DNA of 64,000 nucleotides from Volvox africanus (Eukaryota > Chlorophyta > Chlorophyceae > Chlamydomonadales > Volvocaceae): contig BSDZ01000003.1 in assembly GCA_030268105.1 (NCBI GenBank), positions 4,883,001-4,947,000 of the forward strand. The letters are read 5' to 3'. A program made the position numbers and the translations under genes. The notes below the pieces were generated by a model. The model saw only the letters and a list, made by a program, of their open reading frames with translations, was not told the origin of the DNA and made no database searches. Of the stretch, positions 10,701 to 21,814 are shown one piece after another. Numbering within the stretch: position 1 is the stretch's first letter; the number at the start of each line of letters is the position of its first letter.

Positions 10701-13700
10701 ATGGCGCCGAAGCGTGGTGGTGGTGGCGGCGAGCGAGTAGAAGCTCGAACTGTGCTAACCGCAGTACTCCTTGCGGACAGTTTTACACAGGTGAACGCGG
10801 GAAAATTTACAAGGCCTGTAAAAGTTTTGGGAAGCCGCTTCACGGTTTCGCCTAAGCAAAGTTAACATTTACGCACGTCAGCATGCAACGATTGTCCCCC
10901 AATGGATGAATTTTACAGCGCTTCCGGCCTATAACTGTTGAGCGGCCCAAGGCCCTGCTGCCGCTCGTCAATGTGCCGATGATCGAGTACGCGCTGGAGT
11001 GGCTAGCAATGAACAACGTCGAAGAGGTGCGCCTAATCTGGTGACCTTGTGGGGTTCTCATAACGAGGCTTTACCTAGACCGGAGTCTGGGGTGGCAGTC
11101 TGGTACCCGGGGACGTGGCCATTCCCGCATATCTTGGCGGAAGGGGCGGCAACAGGGTGCCCCGATGGGTAACAGGAAGTCCATTCTCCGGCTGTGGATT
11201 ATGCGGGACCCCTGGGGTGCGGACTGGGTCGCTGGCTGCTTGCCTACCAGCAGCTTGAATGTTTTCGTCTGAGATGCATAAGTTTGACAAGCGAGGAGCG
11301 GTCAGGCAAATCGCCCACTCAGGGACATCCCAGGCCAGAGGCCAGCGGATGCGCTTTACGAACCTACCGAGTTGTCCCGTACGGTCAGGATATCTAATCT
11401 AGCTTGGATTATGGCGGGACTTGACGTGCGTCTCGGGCCCTGCAGCGAGCCTGCCGCGGGGCCCAAGACGCACGTCAAGTCTCGCAGCGAGCCCGCCGTG
11501 GACATGGCTGAGCTGGTTAGACCCGGGACACGGGCCGCAAGGGGCTCCAGGGCTGAGGTTGGAAGAGACGAAGATCGAGAGACGGGCTAAAGGAAGGGGC
11601 GGAGCTGGATGGAGCGGCGTCTTTAACCATGATCCCATCTCAGAATGAGGAAGGGAGGGAGAGAGGGAGGATGGGGAACAGGCCGGGGTTCATGTGCAGT
11701 GTGCAGCGAACCTGAAGACTTGGAAACCCAGAGCTGCAGCTGTCAAGAGGAGTTCGGCTGGGATGGGGGATATGGCAGACGGGTTTCATCGTTGCTTTAT
11801 TGATCTCGGTCATGTCCGTCCTGCGGCTGGTCACGTGGGAGGTGTTAGCGGAACCTGGACGATTGCTGATGTGTTCCCTCCGCTGGCTGGCGCCAAAGGC
11901 CCTCTCACTGTTCCCCGCTTACTCTCCCCGTTGGGCCCCCTCCTGATGTCTCCTGATTCGCCATTACGTGCTGTGCGATACGCAGCTTCCGGCATCTTAC
12001 TTCCACTTACTTACTGATACTCGTCTTACCCCGCTGATTCCCCCTTCCTAGACATTCGTATTTTGCTGCGCCCACGCGGACCTCATGAAGCGCTATCTGG
12101 CGGAATCCAAATGGGCCTATAGCAAGGATATGAAGGTGCGCGATAGTGCCATGGTGGGCGGGTAGGAAGCCGGTGGGCCAACAATAGACGGATCCAGTGT
12201 TCAGGACAAAGACGATTGGGGTGTTTGGGGGGGGGCCCTGGGGGGGGCCCTGGGGGGGGCCCTGGGGCCAGTTGAGTTCAATGAGTGCTACTCATTGAGA
12301 ATGATGGTAGAGAGATGATGGTGCATAGGCACACCGCTTGTCTATTCCTGCGGTCAATCCTACGGTCTCAGTGACGCACCCTGCATTCGACTTCACTGCG
12401 CAAGTAAACTATATCTCTTACCTCCGACTTGAACCCTCATTTTTTCCACTCCATATAAACCCACCTCAGCCCATCCTGCGCTGCACTGTGCTGTGCTGCA
12501 CTTAATGACGCCATGCTGCACTGCCCCGCCCGACCCGACTGTGGGGCCGCGTCCGCACGCGGTGCGGGTTTCCCTGCCTTCAGGTCACCCCCATCGTATC
12601 CACCAATTGTCTGTCCGCGGGTGAGGCCCTGCGCCTCATTGACCAGCGCGACCTGATCAAGGGCGACTTCGTGCTTTGCTCCGCGGATATAGTGTCCAAC
12701 ATGAAGCTGGCGCCCATGCTTGAGGCGCACCGGCAGAGGAGGGCGACCGACAAGAGTGCAATCATGACCCTGGTGTGTGTGTGAGGGGGACTCGGGTTTG
12801 CGATCCGGAATTTCTAATGGAGGCAGAAACAGTGAAACTTATACATTCATAGCCTTGAGCACTCACTACGCAGTTCCGTCGCCAGCCAGCTCCCATGGTG
12901 ATAGTCCATACCCGTGGGCTGGTGTCGATGTGCAGAGGTCTATCCTACGGGATATCAGCACACCACATAGTGTTCTCTTGCCAACCAACCCATTGACCGG
13001 CCCACCGACTGTTCAGGCGATGAAGCCGGTGCAGCACCCCAGCCAGCGACTGCGACTGGGGGACTCAGACTTGGTGGTGGTTCTGGATGCGAAGACGCAG
13101 GTGGGGAGCTGCGGGGACCGTTTTCAAAGGAGAAGGACCGTTAAGGGGTATGGGGGCCTTATGAATTTATCGAGCTCACTTGTCCTGGTCATCGAATGCG
13201 AAATGAATTAGCAGCCAATCAGCGATCCGCTGCGGTTCTTCCGCTTGGGAGGCTTGGATAGTGCGATTGGTCACGTGCGGCGTGCCGTCCCCGCCGTCGC
13301 TTTCGTACCCGCTTACCCTCCGCTCCCGCCTCTTCCCCTCTTCCCTCAGCGTCTGCTCAAGTATACGGACATTGAGCCCGGGCGGCCCCAAGCGGTTGCC
13401 AAACTGGACTGTGCGCTGTTTAGTGAGCGGGATGAGGTGCAGGTGGGGCCTTGTTGTGGGGTCCTGACAAGGGTTGTTGGGAGAGAGGGCGGCAGGGTGT
13501 TTGTGAGGAGTGGGCTATCCTGCGTGAATGGGAGGTGGAAGTACCTCATCCCGGCCTCCTCCTCCTCCTCCTCCTCCTCCTCCTCCTAACACGCAAGGAC
13601 CTGGGGGCTTTTGCACTGATGGCTGTTCCCAGTTCTCCGGGGTGAGACTCGACCTCCAGTGGTTGCGTGTGCATGATGAGCCTTGCACGTGCCTGCACTC

Positions 13701-16700
13701 TGTGCCCTCCCTCTGCTGGCCGCCGCTGGCTGCACCCTGATCAGGTCCGTTGCGACCTGATGGACACCCACATCGCCATCTGCGCCCCCGAGGTGCTGTT
13801 GCTCTTCTCAGACAACTTCGATTATCAGGTTGGTGATAGCGTGAAGGCAGCGCTGGGGCTGGGTGAGGGCGTTCACCTGAACCCTTGGCCTCCTTTTCAC
13901 ATGCATCGTCAGCTTGCCGCTTGACTCAATCCATATTGCCCCTGCCGCTGCGGTCTCCTGCCTCTCTGATGTTTCCTCTCCTCAACGCTGCCACTCCCTA
14001 CTCCCATCTCCCGAATGCGTGTGCCGTTGCTTCCCTCCAATACAGCTCTCGACGGTTCATTCCACACACACCCTCAATCCCCCAAACCGCCCGTGTACCC
14101 TTCATCTTGGGTTTTCTTTTCCACTCCCTGTCTCTCCTGGGCCGGGTTCCCTTGTGTATTCCACTCTCCCCTCTCTATCATCGGTTCTCTGGTTCTACTT
14201 CTTATGTTAGAATGCACTTGCGCGCCCTCATTGAATTGCACGCTCCTGCAGAACATAAAACGTGACTTCGTGTCGGGGGTGCTGTCTGAGGAGGAGCTCG
14301 GTAACAAGCTTCATGTGTACGAGCTCCGCCAGGAATACGCCGCCCGGGTGCACAACCTGCGTTCGTACGACGCTGTCAGTCGGGACCTCCTGGAGCGCTG
14401 GGCATTCCCATTCGTGCCCGACACAAACGTATTTACGCTGGGAGGCAACCCGACCTGGGGCCAGACCAGCTACCGGTGAGCGAAGCCGGGGTGGCTGAGG
14501 AGGGGATCAGGGGCCCGGTGTGGGGGGAACTTGCGAGCGTGGGGACCGAGAAGCCGTCTGTGTTGTCATCCTCTGGCCATGCATGTATCCGTGCATGCGT
14601 GATGTGAACAAATGTACCTATGTATTTACTTCCCACTCACTTCGGAATGCGCGTATTGGCGTGTATGCATCGGCGTGCAGGTTCGATCCTCGTTTCCATC
14701 ATTTTTTTGGTCCTTACTGATGATTAGTGATGACCTCTTTGTAGCTTTCAGTGTCGCCTCGAGGGGCGCTGACCACATCCACACCCCCACCGCCACACCC
14801 CTACCCGCACCAGCTGTTTCTACCAGTACGGTACCCAGATCCCACCGCTCACCCCTCCCTTTTTCCCTGGGGCCTTAAACCCCCTCCCCCTCCCCCGCAG
14901 GTACTCCCGGGGGCAACGGTACATGGAGGCCACTGTGTCCCTGGCGCGGTCCACTGTCCCTGGCGAGGACGTTTGCATCGGGGCTGGCACTTCCATTGGT
15001 GATTGGGTTGGCGGGGTATGGGGGGTAGGAATATGGAGGATTGAACAGGTGACCAAAAAAAGGGAAGCGACGTCAGAGTGTCGGCGAGGGCCCGCAAGGT
15101 GGTTCATTCGGCCCCAACCAGGAGGTACTCCACCGTCTGCAACCCGTAATTCCCACATGGCCTGACGCTGGTTGAGGGGAAGGGGGGGTTGGCGCGAGTG
15201 GGGTGACCAGCAGCTGAATGATGTTGTTCTCTGCTGCTGATCCCCCGGCTGGCGGGCCAGGCTTGGGGGCAAATGATAGCAAAAGGAAGAAGGCTGCGGC
15301 GCATGGCTTTGCTCTTTCCTGTTGCTCTCTCGGGATCCGGGTCTGCCACTGCGAGGTAGATGACGACGCCCAGGCCAGGCTTCCCCGCTTGCCACCAGTT
15401 ATGACCCCTCCGAATGCCACCAATTCGGCGGCTTGTCTTTTCCTTATCCTTTTTGGCAGCGTGTACTTGGAGCATTGTCGCTTCGCATGAATTCCATAAT
15501 TGCCTGGACAAGGATCTTGCAGATCTCTCAGCTGCTCGCTAGCTCCTCTTTGATGACCTGTTGATGACGTTTTCGCTTGTGTTGCCCCCAATAGCCCCCA
15601 CATAGCCCCCGCTTGCATGGCACCCGCATCGCCCCCGCCCCGGTCAAAGCCCGCCTGAACCCCACGTTGCACTCCGGCCCTCCCCTGTGCACAGGGGAGG
15701 GCAGCCTGGTGGTTCAGTCGGTCATTGGTCGTAATGTGCGCATCGGTCGCAATGTGGACATCATCGGTAGCTACATACAAGACGGGGTGGTGATACAGGT
15801 GGGGGGATTTTGGGGGACTGAAGCTCCCTAGAAACATGGTGTAGAGGAGGACGGCGCGGAAACGGCGGCTTCAGTTGCGGGAAAGGAAGGGTTTTGAAAG
15901 GGGAATTTCATGAGCGTTGCGCTGCGGTAACGTCGATTCGTGATCAGTGCGTTATCCCAACGGATAAGGGAGATTAGAAGTGAAGGCGCCGCGCCAGGTG
16001 GATGAAGGAGTAAAAGAAGCTGCGAGATGAATACCGAGATGCCTTACGGGCGTGAAGCTATACGGGCCATGCCGTCGGAGAACATAGATGGCGCGCGCTA
16101 TCTGATGTGATTGTTTCCTTGTTAATAACCCTAAGTGTGCCCTTCCACCACCCAACGATTCCTTTCATCAGACACGGGCGCACGTGATGTACTCGAGCCT
16201 CCGGTTCCGTTATTATTAGGCGCAGCTGTCTGCCACGAGTCGCGCCACCGCCCTACGCGCCCCTCATAACGCCCCTACCTTGTTACCCCCTTCCCCAACC
16301 CCACCTCCCGGCTGCGCTCACACTCTCGCTCGGGACCAACACAATCACACTCTAGCTCTTTTGCGCGCCGTCCTGGGCCCTAAACCTCACATCCGCATCC
16401 GCCGCTTCCCCTGCACCAGGACGGCGTCGTACTCCGATCTGCGTTGATCTGTGAAGGTGCCGTGCTCCGTACGGGCTGCTCCGTGGGCCCCGGCGCCATC
16501 ATTTCATATGGCTGTGTGGTGGACTGTCGCCACGTCGTACCTCCAAACACCCGTATCAGCCTGTGCCAGCAAGTGCTGGGGGCGGTGAGAAACGATTGAT
16601 AGCTGCCGTGTACCCGATCGATAGCTTACTTAGCCTCTTCACCCTCTTCACCCTCTTCACCCTCTTCACCCTCTTCACCCTCTTCACTTCTCCTAGCGTA

Positions 16701-19700
16701 GTCGTCAGGTTCCTGTTGTCAAGATCCCTATTGGGTCTTAACTTTTCAGCGCTTGCGACGCTCACCAATGTTCCATAACATGTGATACTTAGGCAGTGTT
16801 TGCCACCATCCGTGCGGATTGAGACACACACACACACAATCACACAATCACACAACCACGACCATCCTGTTGCCCACCCTACTTAGTTGGAGAGTATCCC
16901 CGCGTGGGCTCTTAAAATTCGTCCGCTTGAAATTTTCCCCGTTCTTCATCCCCTTTCCTAAGCCTTCCGTCCACGCTCCATGACCTTTCAAAGACCCTTC
17001 TTCTTTCTCGTTTGCGTTACACGCAGCACGATAGCGACGACGAGCTGGAGTACTCGACCGCAGCTGCCGGTCCCGGGATGGGTAACGCGCAGGGCTCCCC
17101 CCGAGGCCGCCAGGGGGCTCGGCGCAGCGGTGAGCCCACTGACGATGATGATGATGACGAAGACGAGGACGAGGGGGAAGAGGAGGACGAAGACGGTGAA
17201 GACGGGGGGCATATGCGACACAGCGGCTTTGCATCCGACCATCTGGGTACGTGGCATGGTTGTATTTGTTTTGTGGGGTTCAGGAGAAGAGGGTGGGACT
17301 TGTCGAACCATGGCACGGCAGCCCTGGTTTAGCGCATGACACGCTTTTCAGGTGCTCCTTCATTGGTGGCGAGATTTGTAATACGGCACTGCCATTGGGC
17401 GTGGGTTTTTTCAAACGGGACAATCGGTATTTTCATCCATTCGTCTTCTTCCATTTCTTGTCTTTTATTTTTGGTGATTGCTGGCTATGGCGTGGGCTAT
17501 AATAAATTCGATTACTGATTTCTGTCCTACATCTTGCCGTATTGTAGTGGCGAGGAGGGTTCGCGAACCCTAAGCCGATTATTAGTCAGTCCCTCTCTCA
17601 TACACTCCCGAGACCCATGCCGTGCCTGCCCGCAGGCAAGAGCCTGGAGCGGCCCAGCTCGAGCGCGCTCCGTGCGGCCGAGGCGCTCGCAACAGGGCGG
17701 TCGCTGCAAGGCGAGGAGGCAGCAGTGCACTTCCAGGCCTCGGCTGTTGGATTGGGGGGTGCGGGCTATCAATGGGATCCCCGGGAGAGTGCCACAGACC
17801 TGGACAGGTTCTCCATCGCACCTCCATCCACGTAAGTGATATGGTCTTGCGGGGCCAGACAGACGAACGGCGCTTGGGCCGAGGGTGCTGAGGGATGATG
17901 GATGGTGCTTGAGCGGATTGGGCACAAGCTTGGATTGTCGTCCTTCGGGACGGGCGCACGGGGACTTCTTGGACGTTAGCGACTGAGTTTTGATTTAAGA
18001 AACTCCGTGGTCGTAACTCTTGTGGATCTGGATCTGGATCCGGATCTGGAGAGCTCCTGAGGTACTGCCGGAAACACAGAACGCCATGGAAGCTCTCAGC
18101 AGCGTGTGTGTAGGGTATGCGGTACAGGGTGGGTAGCACATGGCGGCGTGGGCACAGAGGCTCCCGGCTTGGAAAGGACCGCGACGCGGGTCTCAGCCAG
18201 TAGTAGCAGGTTCATTCCAGGCTTCGGCCCTTCTTCTAGTGCTGCACACCGGCACACGCTGTGTCCGAGTTATCATCTGTGGTGTCGGCCGCGCACTGTG
18301 AACATCCTTTTGGGGGGACAGGTTGTTGCTGACGGCGGAAGATGCAGCCGCGGCGGATGAGGCGGCAGCCACATCCGCAGCCGGGGCCGGCGGCGCGGAC
18401 GCACAGGTTGGCGGTGCGGGTGGCGGTGACGGCAGCGACGGCGACGGCGATAGCGATGATGAGTCTGAGGAAGGTGGCCGCGACCCTGAGCGCGTGTGGC
18501 GGCGGGAGGTGGAGGAGACCTTCCTGCGATGCATCAAGATGCGGTTCGACGTGGTACGTGTTTGGGAAGGGCTTCCTGTTATCCCCTGCCCCTGGCAGTG
18601 ATGGCCCGACCCACCACCACCCACACGTTGTTTGAAGGCAGGCATAAGGCTGTAGGGAAGTGGGATGATGGCGGGCGGGTCGGACTTTGATTCCATGCAC
18701 CAAATATGAAATGCACCGGGGGCCGAACATGGATGGAGAAAACGACACAAACGGCAAAAGCACGGGAGGCTGTTTTGGCTTCATTCACAATAGCCGCAGA
18801 TGGTATCGTCCCCAAGAGGCATTTTCTTCCCCCCCCCCCCCTCTCTCTCTCTCTTTCCTCCCTTTTTGCTTACTCCCCATCGCAGGTCATCCGCCCCTGC
18901 TTTCCCTCCCTCTCCCCTTTTCCTCTCATCCCTGAAAACACCCGCAGTCAAATGTGGTGATCGAACTGAACGGCCTCAAGATTGCAGAGGACCGCACCTT
19001 CGCGGATTGCGCGCGATACATGCTTACGGCGCTACTAAGCTTGGGACTGCCGCCGCCGCCGCGGACACCGCACGACTACTTGTCGCTGTTCAAGACGGGT
19101 GAGACAGGGGGCCAGTTCCGATAGTGTGCGAGGAAGCTGTGCGAGGAAAGGTTATGGGGGCTTCGTGCCAGAGGAGTCCTAGGAACGTGGGTTGAGACAT
19201 TGACATTTCCCAACCCTTTCCGCGCTCTCGTTGCCATCGTTTCCTGCCTGCCCTGGCCCTGCCCCGGCCCTGCCCCGCCCCTGTCCCGCCATGCCATGTC
19301 AGTCTCTCATCCGCTTTCCTAAAAGATATATGTTTCTTTTGGAGCCGGAGTCAGTTCCCGCCGCCAAGCACCGGGCGCTGCCTCTATCGTCCCAAGTGAA
19401 AAATCATTTAGTGAAAAGCGGCCTCATGAGAGCTGATGACGTTGAATGGCGGAGAGAACTAATGGGGCTTTGGACGCCAAATAAACCCTGCCCATCTGTC
19501 ATGGCGTCCCGCCGTCTTAATTCCATGCTCCCACATGGTCTTGACCCCGGCCCATGTTCAGTTGCGCCCGATACGAGCACTTCAGAAGGCAAGCTGGCGC
19601 TATTACGTAGCTTCAAGCAGGCGCTCAGCGACTGGAGGGACCTGTTACAGCGGTTCCTGAGGTCCGAAGACGACCAGGTGCGTGCGTAGTGCCATTGTCA

Positions 19701-20738
19701 AGGGGGCAGCTGGGGCCAGCGGGCGCTCCGCAATATCATTCACCTGGTGTCCAGCTATCCCTACGTGTGCATGTAGAGCGGCCCTACTGCTGCTCTGGGT
19801 GTCTAAAGACAACAATCAGCAGAATATTCATGATCAACAGGCGCTGAATGCGTGGAAGAAGAGCCCGCGGACCCAGAGCGTGGTAATTGACGCGGAGAGA
19901 TAGGGAATGGGAAGACTTCAAGACTTGGTCACTGGAAGTACGCATGTGTGCTAATACGCCTCTATGTGAGCCTGAGTAAAGGGGCCGAATATGGCGCAGT
20001 GACGACGTGGGGATGATGCGGACGTAGGATCGTACGTGGCCTGGCAATCCGTGTGTGGCCTGGCGATCGCGACTCCTGTTCGCCCAACCACCCAAGCACC
20101 GGGTCTTTTAATGTAAGACCTCCCACTCACTGTCCCCTAAACCCCAAGGTGGAGCTGTTGCTGACGTTGGAGGAGTATTGCAACTGCGAGGGGGTCTTCG
20201 AGGCAGATGGTGGTGGCAGCGCGCACTACGCATCGCTATTTGCGCACATCCTGCGCCAACTGTACGATACAGATGTGGTGAGCACCGACCACCCCTGAAG
20301 CTTTGAAGCCCCTGAGCCCTCTGCTCTGCCTTGCAGACGGGAATCACCGGCCCCTTCTTCCTGCACCGCAGTGCGCTTCCAGGTCGCATTTCCGCTCCCT
20401 GCTCTGCACATCGTACACCTACGTAACGAAAAGCACCTTCTACGGCGGCAGATTTTATTATATATTGCCTTTTATTACGTGTCATTGTGCCATTCTTTGG
20501 TCACATCTACATTTGGGTAGGCGGCCTTATCTGTGACCTCCGTCGTGTGACTCGTCGCCTTCATTCTGTCCAGGTGAGCGAGGAGGCACTGTTAGCTTGG
20601 GCGGACGAGAAGGCTGCGGCAGACGCTGACGAGCGCCGCTACGTGGAGGCGCCTGACGTGGCTCGCTTTCTGGAATGGCTGCGGCAGTCGGACGAGGAGG
20701 ATGATACTGAGGGGGAAGGGGATGACGATGAGGAGTGA
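10701..20738 (+). CDS. EIF2B5: Translation initiation factor eIF2B, epsilon (catalytic GEF) subunit
   Basis: Eighteen in-phase exons give about 829 aa: 10701-10790, 10919-11026, 12052-12135, 12584-12772, 13017-13100, 13350-13436, 13745-13828, 14252-14475, 14901-14998, 15695-15798, 16420-16572, 17027-17246, 17636-17831, 18322-18553, 18948-19098, 19586-19677, 20149-20277, 20574-20738. It exchanges GDP for GTP on eIF2 in the cytosol. Residues 10-270 are the nucleotidyltransferase-like domain (VLTAVLLADSF, RPKALLPLVNVPMIEYALEW, CDLMDTHIAICAPEV). Residues about 330-435 are hexapeptide left-handed beta-helix repeats (VIGRNVRIGRNVDIIGSYI). Residues about 640-829 are the catalytic W2/eIF5C HEAT domain, ending in an acidic tail. 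The linker at 436-640 is longer than in animals and carries two acidic runs; GYQWDP matches the conserved GYLW element. Exon 16 could start at 19586 or 19589. Confidence 0.95.
11414..11485. repeat. Strong hairpin in eIF2B intron 2
   Basis: Arms 11419-11440 and 11459-11480 are reverse complements over 22 bases with one mismatch, extending a few more bases outward, with an 18-base loop. The segment GCAGCGAGCC(T/C)GCCG is also directly repeated at 11442 and 11484. The stem would be very stable in RNA. Confidence 0.8.
12227..12268. repeat. Tandem G8-CCCT repeat in eIF2B intron 3
   Basis: About three and a half copies of a 12-base unit made of eight G followed by CCCT. The G runs could form a quadruplex on the coding strand. 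Confidence 0.85.
13555..13587. repeat. CCT trinucleotide microsatellite
   Basis: About eleven uninterrupted CCT units in the intron between eIF2B exons 6 and 7. The pyrimidine run lies about 160 bases before the acceptor at 13744. Confidence 0.9.
16634..16687. repeat. Tandem 9-bp repeat CTCTTCACC
   Basis: About six head-to-tail copies of CTCTTCACC just inside the intron after eIF2B exon 11. Confidence 0.9.
18829..18854. repeat. Poly-C followed by CT dinucleotides
   Basis: A run of about 13 C is followed by about seven CT units in the intron before eIF2B exon 15. It may extend the polypyrimidine context of that intron. Such runs are prone to length error in sequencing. Confidence 0.85.
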
Positions 20739-21814
20739 TGCCACCTTGCCTGGCATCTCTGGCGCCCTGCATGTGCCTCAGGCTGGCTGGGATGGTTAGG
20801 GAGAATGGGTAGGGAAAGCAAGTGCCGCAACACAGCCGCCTTTTAGGGCGAAGGGGAGATGCTCGTGTGGACTATCTTCCTCCAGACTGTAGCTTCCCTG
20901 GTCCTGGCGCCGCATTGAGTGGGGAAAGGGTGGGGATATATCCATATCCGGAAATGGGGAAGGAAAAGGTGCCAGGAGGGGGTTATGAGTGAACGGACGT
21001 GGATGATGGGTCAGCGCCTCTAGCACTTGTTGACGCGCTTTCTCATGTCCTCGTGAAGAAAGGACTGGAGCTTGATAGACCATGTCAGATAAAAGCTGGC
21101 GCACGTTTGAATTTTTTGTGAGCTTCTGAGTGCAGGCATGTGCAGGTATGATTAATACATTGTTCATGTGGGTCGGTAAGGGCGTGCAGACAGGCAGTTT
21201 TAGGAGCTCTGCAGTAAAGACTTGATCAGATATGTAGGGGCGGGGATGGTGACGGTGGCACGTATGCCGGAAGGTGTGAGGAGCAGTGGTTGGACCTATT
21301 GGAATGACGGCCTTAAACGGTTGTGCGCAGTCGCACTGGCTGCGGGATGCCAAAAAGCAAGTTCAGAGGCGAGTTTGAATGGATACTGTGCCGATGAACG
21401 GGTTCCGACTTGATTTGATTTGGACGTGGCATACTGTTCTTACCAGTCTGGCTTGCTTATCCCAATGCTGTCCGGGGCCATCGTACGGCCTCAACGATGT
21501 GGCAATGACCAACGATGTAACATCAGGTCTGCGATATCAAATGTAACCGGAAGCATTGTCTGTTGCATCGAAAGGCAAAAGTTGCAAATGCAATGCTTCA
21601 AATATCCGCTGGGCAACTGGGCTGTACGAGACGAAAGGCAATTTCTTTCCGTGCAGAAACTGTGGTAAATCCTAGGCAGTATTGGATAATCCTAAAAATG
21701 GTGTCCGCCTTCTTGGTAATACGGCTAGATATAAGCGTGGTCTTCGGGTCAGGGCCCGCAGACCAGAAATCCAGAAGCATATTTGCCTAGTTAGCTTTTC
21801 CATTTAGTTGGACG
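20739..21814. other. Intergenic between eIF2B epsilon and the giant F-box-like gene
   Basis: No exon was recognised. The first part should be the eIF2B 3' UTR. A TGTAA motif occurs at 21516-21520 and may be too distant to be the polyadenylation signal. Confidence 0.45.
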
